DNA of 15,498 nucleotides from positions 1-15,498 of the forward strand of contig USLW01000016.1 of NCBI GenBank assembly GCA_900555605.1. Direction: 5' to 3'. The stretch is from an uncultured Clostridium sp. (GTDB taxonomy: Bacteria; Bacillota; Clostridia; UBA1212; UBA1255). Positions 1-5,952 of the stretch are shown here, piece by piece. Within the stretch, counting starts at the first letter, position 1. Every line of letters starts with the position of its first letter. Made by a program: the position numbers and the translations under genes. Below the pieces are notes generated by a model. That model saw only the letters and a program-made list of their open reading frames with translations, was not told where the DNA came from and did no database searches.

Positions 1-63
1 CCTACTCACTTACTTTACGGAACATAATTGCAAATATAAAAATAAGATAGGAACAACACAGTA

Positions 64-114
64 GTAGTGACTTGTTTTTAACAGTGGTTACCTAAAAAAT
101 ATAAAAGTCACTAC
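64..114. repeat. 10-bp perfect inverted repeat around a promoter
   Basis: GTAGTGACTT at 64-73 is matched by its exact reverse complement AAGTCACTAC at 105-114, with 31 bases between. The arms lie just outside the predicted -35 box and over the end of the -10 box of the plus-strand promoter. That placement fits an operator bound at two half-sites or a small cruciform. No regulator is visible in the window. The repeat is seen directly; the operator role is inference. Confidence 0.5.
78..105 (+). promoter_or_regulatory. Predicted sigma-A promoter of the truncated ATPase gene
   Basis: TTAACA (78-83) and TATAAA (100-105) are each one base from consensus and are separated by 16 bases. Transcription would start near 112 and leave an ~87-base leader before the ATG at 199. 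A perfect TATAAT also lies at 151-156 but has no recognisable -35 box. The ribosome binding site AGGAGG is at 184-189, nine bases before the start codon. Confidence 0.45.
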
Positions 115-198
115 ATATATTATTTCCTAAAAAACAACAGTAAAAAATTATATAATTACTATATTTGTAAACAGTAAATTAAAAGGAGGACATAAACC

Positions 199-354
199 AT
201 GTATATATCAAAAGTTTCATTAGTAAACTACCGTAATTTTGAAAATTCTTTTTTTCTCTTGCATAATATCGACCACCATGCCTTATGTTCCGCAAAGCGG
301 CCCTCAAAACGCCGCCGCCTTTCTGCGTGGAATTTATTGTATCATATTATTTGA
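199..354 (+). pseudogene. Truncated N-terminus of a RecF/OLD-like AAA ATPase
   Basis: An ATG at 199 follows a strong AGGAGG (184-189). The first residues, MYISKVSLVNYRNFENS, match the opening beta strand of RecF, OLD-family and related SMC-like ATPases (pattern I-x-x-L-x-N-[YF]-R-[NS]-[FY]). The Walker A loop expected about 15-20 residues later is absent. After about residue 17-19 the frame enters GC-richer sequence encoding a basic, unrelated tail and stops at 352-354, giving 51 codons. The start signals are intact and only the body is missing, so this is a 5' remnant cut at a junction near 247-258. Such ATPases occur in defence systems (for example Gabija GajA or other OLD nucleases), but 17 residues cannot say which. 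It could in principle still be expressed as a short peptide. Confidence 0.6.
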
Positions 355-363
355 AATAATCAA
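336..363 (-). promoter_or_regulatory. Predicted minus-strand sigma-A promoter facing the junction
   Basis: On the minus strand TTGATT (358-363) and TACAAT (336-341) are separated by 16 bases; each hexamer is close to consensus. It lies just downstream of the sodC terminator and points left into the junction with the AT-rich segment. The only minus-strand frame that follows it closely starts at ATG 277-279 and encodes 19 residues before a stop at 220-222, crossing the junction. The promoter may have served a host gene whose body has been lost. Confidence 0.4.
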
Positions 364-365
364 GC

Positions 366-403
366 AAAAAGGAAACAACGGAGGCCTTTTCCGCGGCGTT
401 GTT
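366..403 (-). terminator. Rho-independent terminator after sodC
   Basis: Complementary arms at 374-380 and 397-403 (AACAACG/CGTTGTT) with partial GC pairing inside form a hairpin. On the minus strand it is followed by a U-rich tail (complement of 366-373). It sits ~30 bases beyond the sodC stop codon. The plus strand also shows a T run (402-408), so it may work in both directions. Confidence 0.65.
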
Positions 404-433
404 TTTTTGCGGCGGCAGAAGTTCATGATTGAT

Positions 434-889
434 TTAGCCGCTGTAGCTGTGTTTTCCCTCCACAACGCGGCGAATTACCCCGCATGCGATCCTCCTTCCG
501 GAATTGCCGCCGGGATCCGTTTTAAAATCATCGGGATATTCATGCACAACGACAGACCGGCCGATCACATCGGATACGCGGAACTTTTTCGTGTAAAAGG
601 TCATACGCGCCCGCCCGTCGCTCGGCATCAGCGCCGGCAGGTCCCCGGCGTGAAAGCCATGCTTTTCATGCTCTGGATTATAATGAGGACCGGCGGATGC
701 AAAGGGCTCCGGCGTCTCATCCCGGCAAATCCCTTTTTCGTGTATATGAAAACCGTGAAACCGGTCGCTCAATCTTTTGATATCTACATCAACTCTGGTA
801 AATCCGTCGCTGCCATCCGAAAATCGCACCACACCTGTAACATGCGGCGCGATTCCGGCGCCGAAAATATATGCAACTGCCTGTTCCAT
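434..889 (-). CDS. sodC: Cu/Zn superoxide dismutase, no signal peptide
   Basis: This enzyme converts superoxide to peroxide and oxygen. The 151-residue protein carries the full family signature: copper ligands H48 and H50 (GFHIHEKG), bridging H69 (AGPHYNP), H116 (VVVHE), zinc ligands H77, H80 and D83, the disulfide cysteines C55 and C136, and the substrate-guiding arginine near R133 (GRRIACGVI). The loop between the zinc histidines is shorter than in animal SOD1. The start is placed at the ATG of 887-889 because AAGGAGG lies five bases upstream; an in-frame ATG at 904 would put that ribosome binding site inside the coding region. There is no signal peptide or lipobox, so it is predicted to be cytoplasmic, unlike most bacterial SodC. 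It is a single-gene unit with its own terminator. Family identity is certain; activity is inferred from the intact ligands. Confidence 0.92.
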   Translation of the reverse strand: MEQAVAYIFGAGIAPHVTGVVRFSDGSDGFTRVDVDIKRLSDRFHGFHIHEKGICRDETPEPFASAGPHYNPEHEKHGFHAGDLPALMPSDGRARMTFYTKKFRVSDVIGRSVVVHEYPDDFKTDPGGNSGRRIACGVIRRVVEGKHSYSG

Positions 890-1016
890 AGAAACCTCCT
901 TCATAACAAATGATTGATGTTATATGTTATGTGAACGGAGGTTTTGAGGTTCCCCTTTCTGCAGATCTTTTCTTTCCCGCTTTTCCGGGCTGCCTCTCAT
1001 AGAGCCGCCGGCCGCG

Positions 1017-2417
1017 TCAGCGCTTCCCACCCGCAGTGCGCTGCGCAATGGTCCTTGCTACATGAACACCGCTGGCGGCAGCCTGTGACAGGCCGCGGGT
1101 TACACCCGCCCCATCTCCGCAGGCAAAGAGATTCGCGTGCTGCGTTTCCAGCTGATTCGACAGCTCTATCCGGGCACTGTAGAATTTCACCTCTACACCG
1201 TACAGCAGCGTATCGTAGTTTGCGGTTCCGGGCGCAACTTTGTCCAGCGCATAAATCATTTCAATAATATTATCCAAATGCCGCTTCGGCAGCGCAAGAC
1301 TCAAATCCCCCGGCGTCGCATTTAACGTCGGCTTTGTAAAGCTCTTACTCATACGATGCTCATTCGTCCGGACGCCCTTTACCAGATCTCCAAACCGCTG
1401 TACGAGAACGCCGCCGCCCAGCATATTGGACAAAGACGCAATTCTTTTTCCGTATTGATACGGCTCGTTGAAGGGCTGGGTAAAACGGTTGCTTACCAGC
1501 AAAGCAAAATTCGTATTATTGCTGCGCAGTTCCGGCGCACTGTAGCTATGGCCGTTTACCGTAATGCAGCCCTCTACATTTTCCGTAACAACATGTCCGT
1601 ACGGATTCATGCAGAAAGTCCGAACACTGTCGCCGTAGCGTTTTGTCCGGTATACCAGCTTTGCTTCATAAACAACATCCGTAATATGTTCAAAAACCGT
1701 AGCAGGCAGCTCCACGCGCACCCCGATATCCACCTGATTGTTGATCAGCTTGATGCCGAGCCGTTTGCATTCTCCGGAAAACCATTCCGCGCCGGACCTG
1801 CCCGGTGCTGCTATCAGATAGGTGCAGGACAGGGGCGCTCCTCCGGACACCGCAATTTCATAAGTGCCGTCTGTCCGGCGTGCAATCGCCTCTACGGAGG
1901 TATTGCACAGGATCTCTGCTTTACTGCTTAAATAGGTGCAGATATTGCCGAGAATCTGCAGGTTTCGCTCCGTCCCTAAATGTTTTACCGCAGCCTTCAG
2001 CAAATGCAGATCATACTGAAGCGCCTTCTTCTCCAGCTCCATGGCTTCCGGAGAAAAGGTTGAGAAACGCTCCTCCGTAGCACCGAAAGACAAATTCACG
2101 CCGTCTACGTACTCGATCAGGTCCATCACCTGCTGATCCGGGATATAATCGTGGAGCCATCCGCCGAATTCCGTCGTAAAATTAAACTTGCCGTCGGAAA
2201 ACGCCCCTGCACCTCCGAATCCGTTCATGATGCAGCAATGCCTGCAGTTAATACAATTTTTTACTTGATTGGCCACAATGGGGCAGACACGCTTTTCCAG
2301 CGGGTTCCCCTGCTCCAAAATTGCCACCTTCAGTTCTGGCCGCAGCACACTCAATTCATATGCCGCAAAAATCCCGGCAGTCCCGGCGCCGATTACAATG
2401 ACATCATAATGCTTCAT
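1017..2417 (-). CDS. NAD(P)/FAD-dependent oxidoreductase, COG2509-like
   Basis: A 466-residue flavoprotein of the uncharacterised FAD-dependent dehydrogenase group (COG2509). The N-terminus has a Rossmann dinucleotide motif, VIGAGTAGIFAAYEL (residues 8-22), with an acidic residue at the end of beta 2 (E35, ILEQG). The C-terminus has the second flavin-binding stretch FACGDGAGVTRGLSQAAASG. A cysteine cluster, C55-x2-C58-x2-C61-C62, follows an earlier C45 and lies just before a glycine-rich segment (NGFGGAGAFSDGK); it may be redox-active or bind metal. The substrate is unknown. The start at 2417 follows AAAGGA at a spacing of ten, six bases after the stop of the PHP gene, so the two genes are probably co-translated. 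Family assignment is strong; the reaction is not known. Confidence 0.85.
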   Translation of the reverse strand: MKHYDVIVIGAGTAGIFAAYELSVLRPELKVAILEQGNPLEKRVCPIVANQVKNCINCRHCCIMNGFGGAGAFSDGKFNFTTEFGGWLHDYIPDQQVMDLIEYVDGVNLSFGATEERFSTFSPEAMELEKKALQYDLHLLKAAVKHLGTERNLQILGNICTYLSSKAEILCNTSVEAIARRTDGTYEIAVSGGAPLSCTYLIAAPGRSGAEWFSGECKRLGIKLINNQVDIGVRVELPATVFEHITDVVYEAKLVYRTKRYGDSVRTFCMNPYGHVVTENVEGCITVNGHSYSAPELRSNNTNFALLVSNRFTQPFNEPYQYGKRIASLSNMLGGGVLVQRFGDLVKGVRTNEHRMSKSFTKPTLNATPGDLSLALPKRHLDNIIEMIYALDKVAPGTANYDTLLYGVEVKFYSARIELSNQLETQHANLFACGDGAGVTRGLSQAAASGVHVARTIAQRTAGGKR

Positions 2418-2423
2418 CTCAAA

Positions 2424-3695
2424 TCATTCCTTTAGGTAAAATGCGACCCGTTCCCGGAGATCGGGATATGCCTGTTTCATTTTTTCGGAGAACATGGCGT
2501 TTTGAATATCCCCCGTGGCCATCTTCTCATGCGCGATTAGTGCCATTGTCGCCTCATACAGATTTTTGAATTCCGGATTCCGCTGTGCTTCACAGATAAA
2601 AGACTGCCGCGGAGAGTTGATATCTTCTCCGCTGATCTGAAACAGACCGTTTTCATCACAAAGACGGCGGACACGGCGCAGCTGTTCTATGGTATTTCTT
2701 GACGGCATATATGTAACCGCATTGAACTGAAGAGCCTTTAATACGGAGAAAAGCTCGTCTATATAGTCATCTTCAAATTTCTGCGCCTTTTTATCGCCGG
2801 TGACGGAATTTCCCACGTCTCCTAAATATGCATATGCAGAAATCGCGCCGATCTCCCGGGCAAGACCAATGACATCCCTTACATCGGGACACTCATCGGC
2901 AGCATCAATATAGAACTTTTCAACCAAATTACTTTTCAGCGCGCCCAAAAGATCATATTCATATACTTCATTATTTTCATCCGACAGGTACCCTCTGATC
3001 TTCTCGCTGACCGAAATCTTCATATCGTCCAGCAGAAAAGCTACCACCTGAGGCCCCTTGCCCAAACGCTCTACAATTTTCTTAGAAAGTGCGTACAGCA
3101 GATGCCGCTCTGTAATACTGCCGCCTTCATGACACATTGAGAGCGGTACCACATCCCGGTCAAAATCCATAGAAATCCCATAGGCTTCCGTTAATTGATT
3201 GATGCGGGCGACCATGGCGCGATTTCTGGCATTTCTTTTTTCAGAGTACGGCTTAAAGAAGGCAATGACACGCTCAATATTCTGATGGGGAACCCCGTGC
3301 AGCGCCATATATGCAATGCCGGTCTGATCCGGATTATTGATTCTCCTGTCCTTCAGAACGGTGCAGGACATGCGCGCGCGGCATTCCGTACCGATGGTAG
3401 TCATCATATTTAAAATTTCACCGGCTTCAATAAACTCCCGGGCGCCGCTCAAAGAATCATGGTCCATAATCCCCGCGGTCTTCAAGCCTGCCTGGTAAGC
3501 CATCCAGACTGCCTTTGTCGGTGAATAGGGAGAAAAGGAATATGTAGTATGAATATGGTTATTCACATCGTTTCCCTGTTTTGCCGGAGGAAGCAGCCCC
3601 GTATCAATCATTTTTTTCAGCTGTCTCAGTGCTTCGAGGCGAACCGCCCTCTCTTCATGGTTCAATTCTGCGATATACGTCTGTACATCCTTCAT
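2424..3695 (-). CDS. PHP-domain metal-dependent phosphoesterase-like protein
   Basis: A 423-residue protein with a PHP (polymerase and histidinol phosphatase) domain after a ~40-residue helical N-terminus. Metal-binding motifs are visible: NNHIHTTYS (H47, H49), MDHDSLSGA (D78-H79-D80), GTE (E104) and a late ISGEDINSPR near the C-terminus. PHP proteins hydrolyse phosphate esters with a di- or tri-metal centre; the substrate here is unknown. The start at 3695 (MKDVQTY) is preferred because GAGG lies six bases upstream; an ATG at 3707 abuts AGGAGG with no spacing. It begins 38 bases after the topoisomerase A-subunit stop and ends six bases before the FAD protein. The gap contains TATAAA/TATAAT-like sequence that could be a weak internal promoter. 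Confidence 0.82.
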   Translation of the reverse strand: MKDVQTYIAELNHEERAVRLEALRQLKKMIDTGLLPPAKQGNDVNNHIHTTYSFSPYSPTKAVWMAYQAGLKTAGIMDHDSLSGAREFIEAGEILNMMTTIGTECRARMSCTVLKDRRINNPDQTGIAYMALHGVPHQNIERVIAFFKPYSEKRNARNRAMVARINQLTEAYGISMDFDRDVVPLSMCHEGGSITERHLLYALSKKIVERLGKGPQVVAFLLDDMKISVSEKIRGYLSDENNEVYEYDLLGALKSNLVEKFYIDAADECPDVRDVIGLAREIGAISAYAYLGDVGNSVTGDKKAQKFEDDYIDELFSVLKALQFNAVTYMPSRNTIEQLRRVRRLCDENGLFQISGEDINSPRQSFICEAQRNPEFKNLYEATMALIAHEKMATGDIQNAMFSEKMKQAYPDLRERVAFYLKE

Positions 3696-3733
3696 TTCAA
3701 TCCTCATCCTCCTGATTATATTTATAATACGCT

Positions 3734-5914
3734 TTACAGCAGCGTCAGCTGTTGCACCGGTTTATCCGCATTTTTCATAAAGCTGCCTGCCACCGGAATC
3801 GTTTTGGTTCTGTATACGGCAGGGTCGGCAAAACCTGCCTCCGCTACCTTTTTCATATATTTCAGCTTACAGCCCTTTTTGCATTTCAATACCTGTACGC
3901 CCTGGGAGCTTTTCGTCGTTTTGGTGGGAATCTGATCCGTGGCTACCACCAGAATTCTGTCATTGGTGCTGCTGACGGCCAGTTCTGTCTCGCCGTTGAT
4001 ATACAAAACATCCACCAGCGGCGATATGTCGGAATAGGCGCTGACCAATTTCTTCCGGTTTGTTTTTGTCGCGTAAGACTGCAGCGGGATACGGGCAATC
4101 TTGCCGTTTTCAAAGGCAAACAGCAAATGGCCCGCATAATTGTCTGTTACTACAAAATACACGATCCGTTCCTCCGGATCCAAGCCAAGCAGATTCGGCA
4201 GATAATCGCCTAAACTGCTGGCCTTGCACTCATTGAGCTCATACAGCCGCATTTTATATACAACGGATTTGCTGGAGATAAATAAAATCTCGGACTTATT
4301 ATGCCAGTCCGCCTCCTGCGCGATGCGGTCGCCGTCCTTGAGCTTCTGTTCCGGAGAGCTGCGCAGAGAGGTCAGGGGAATCTTTTTAAAATAGCATTCT
4401 TTTGTTAAATAAACTTTGAGATTGTAGTCGTCGATCATCTCATCCTGGGTAACCACCACCACCTCATCCTCGTGGATAATATCCGTCTTCCGCGGCTGAC
4501 CGTACTTCTTTTCCACCGCATGTAGCTGACTTTTGATCAGCTCCCGGATACGGGCTTCTTTCCCCAGCATATCCTGCAGATCCGCAATCTCCTCTTTCAG
4601 CTTTCCAATTTCGCCGACCTTATTCAGAATATATTCTTTATTCAGATTGCGCAGTTTGATTTCCGCCACAAAATTTGCCTGAACTTCGTCAATGCCAAAG
4701 CCCCACATCAGGTTCGGGATCACCAGCTCATCCCGCTCCGTTTCCCGGATGATCCGGATGGCTTTGTCAATATCAAGCAGTATTTTCTCCAGACCCTGCA
4801 GTAAATGCAGCCGCTCCTGCTTGGCCCTGATATCATACGCCAGCTGCCGGCGGATACAGGAAATGCGGAAAGAAAGCCACTCCCGCATAAGCCCTCTGAC
4901 GCCTAATACGACAGGACGGCCTTTGATCAGCACATTGAAATTGCAGGCAAAGCCTTCCTGCAGCGGAGTAAACTGAAACAGTTTATTCATCAGTGCATCC
5001 GCATCAATATTTTTTTTGACGTCAATGGTAATCTTAAGTCCCTTCAGATCCGTTTCGTCCCGGACATCTACGATATCCTTTACCTTCCCCGCCTTTACCA
5101 GCTTCACGATATCATCCATAATTGCTTCCGACGTGGTGGTATACGGAATTTCATATACTTCAATACAGTTATTCTTTTTATCATACCGGTATTTAGAACG
5201 GATCCTGACGCTGCCCCGCCCGTTTTCCATAATATTCGTCATCACCTGACGGGTATATATGACAATTCCGCCGGTGGAAAAGTCCGGTGCCTGAATATAC
5301 TCCAGCAGATTTACCTCAGGGTCGTCAATATAAGCACAGGCCGCGCGGCACACCTCACTCAGATTAAAGCTGCAGATATTGGTGGCCATCCCCACCGCTA
5401 CGCCCTGGTTGGAATTCACCAGGATTGTAGGAAAAGTCACGGGAAAAAGTGTCGGCTCCTTCATTGTGCCGTCGTAATTGTCTACAAAATCCACAGTGTC
5501 CTTATCCAGATCGCGGAACAGCTCCTCGCTGATCTTTTCAAGCTTTACCTCCGTATATCTCGGTGCGGCGGACTGCATATCCCGCGAATACTGCTTTCCG
5601 AAGCTTCCTTTAGAATCCACATACGGATGCAGCAGGGCCTGATTTCCCCGGGTCATACGCACCATCGTCTCGTATATCGCCTGATCACCGTGAGGATTTA
5701 ATTTCATCGTTTCTCCCACGACATTGGCAGATTTCGTCCGCGGGCCTGTGAGCAGCCCTTTTTTGTACATCGTATACAGCAGCTTTCTGTGGGACGGCTT
5801 AAAGCCGTCAATTTCCGGAATGGCTCTGGAAATAATCACGCTCATTGCATACGGCATATAATTTTCTTCCAGCGTTTCCGTGATATTCTGCTCTCTGAAC
5901 AGCTGCTTATCCAT
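3734..5914 (-). CDS. Type IIA topoisomerase subunit A, ParC/GyrA-like paralog
   Basis: The 726-residue breakage-reunion subunit cleaves and rejoins DNA through a tyrosyl phosphodiester, acting as an A2B2 enzyme with the gene just upstream. The catalytic tyrosine is Y120 in SAAPRYTE, with the winged-helix motif NPHGDQAIYETMVRM at 73-87. A long coiled coil lies around 425-475. The C-terminal domain (from about 500) shows blade-like repeats but no GyrA box (QRRGGKG), so wrapping-type gyrase activity is doubtful and a ParC-like role (decatenation or relaxation) is more likely. The quinolone-pocket serine of E. coli GyrA (S83) is Gln78 here, and the preceding loop is one residue shorter, with Asn73 where GyrA has His78. 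AGGGAGG lies four bases before the ATG. The gene follows the B subunit by 38 bases. It is probably a second topoisomerase beside a housekeeping gyrase elsewhere (inference). Confidence 0.88.
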   Translation of the reverse strand: MDKQLFREQNITETLEENYMPYAMSVIISRAIPEIDGFKPSHRKLLYTMYKKGLLTGPRTKSANVVGETMKLNPHGDQAIYETMVRMTRGNQALLHPYVDSKGSFGKQYSRDMQSAAPRYTEVKLEKISEELFRDLDKDTVDFVDNYDGTMKEPTLFPVTFPTILVNSNQGVAVGMATNICSFNLSEVCRAACAYIDDPEVNLLEYIQAPDFSTGGIVIYTRQVMTNIMENGRGSVRIRSKYRYDKKNNCIEVYEIPYTTTSEAIMDDIVKLVKAGKVKDIVDVRDETDLKGLKITIDVKKNIDADALMNKLFQFTPLQEGFACNFNVLIKGRPVVLGVRGLMREWLSFRISCIRRQLAYDIRAKQERLHLLQGLEKILLDIDKAIRIIRETERDELVIPNLMWGFGIDEVQANFVAEIKLRNLNKEYILNKVGEIGKLKEEIADLQDMLGKEARIRELIKSQLHAVEKKYGQPRKTDIIHEDEVVVVTQDEMIDDYNLKVYLTKECYFKKIPLTSLRSSPEQKLKDGDRIAQEADWHNKSEILFISSKSVVYKMRLYELNECKASSLGDYLPNLLGLDPEERIVYFVVTDNYAGHLLFAFENGKIARIPLQSYATKTNRKKLVSAYSDISPLVDVLYINGETELAVSSTNDRILVVATDQIPTKTTKSSQGVQVLKCKKGCKLKYMKKVAEAGFADPAVYRTKTIPVAGSFMKNADKPVQQLTLL

Positions 5915-5952
5915 AGTTCCTCCCTTTTATAATCAGCGACCACATCCTGCAG

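Larger units (their letters stand above)
1..250. other. AT-rich segment of probable foreign origin
   Basis: The first ~250 bases are far richer in A and T than the rest of the window, and the composition changes abruptly near 245-258. The segment holds a promoter, a 10-bp inverted repeat, a ribosome binding site and the 5' end of an ATPase gene, all on the plus strand. Bases 1-63 could hold the last codons of an upstream gene: two plus-strand frames stay open from the left edge (stops at about 48-50 and 61-63), but nothing supports choosing either. Composition and orientation differ from all neighbouring genes, which suggests horizontally acquired DNA; the identity of the element is unknown. 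Confidence 0.6.

Noticed and set aside
1..63. C-terminal end of an upstream plus-strand gene
   Set aside because: Two frames are open from the edge, but with about 15-20 codons and no homology neither can be supported.
1..198. CRISPR-like repeats or an attachment site in the AT-rich end
   Set aside because: Only short recurring motifs (AACAGT, ACAGTAAA) are present, with unequal spacing, and no integrase or tRNA end is visible.
239..913. Long plus-strand frame opposite sodC
   Set aside because: It overlaps the Cu/Zn SOD gene antisense, has no family resemblance and no ribosome binding site, and takes its length from the codon structure of the opposite strand.
947..1016. Possible terminator after the FAD gene
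   Set aside because: Weak GC stem pairs exist (CCGG/CCGG), but on the minus strand they are followed by A-rich rather than U-rich sequence.
1356..1931. Plus-strand 191-codon frame inside the FAD gene
   Set aside because: Antisense shadow of a well-supported flavoprotein; the composition of the predicted protein is not protein-like.
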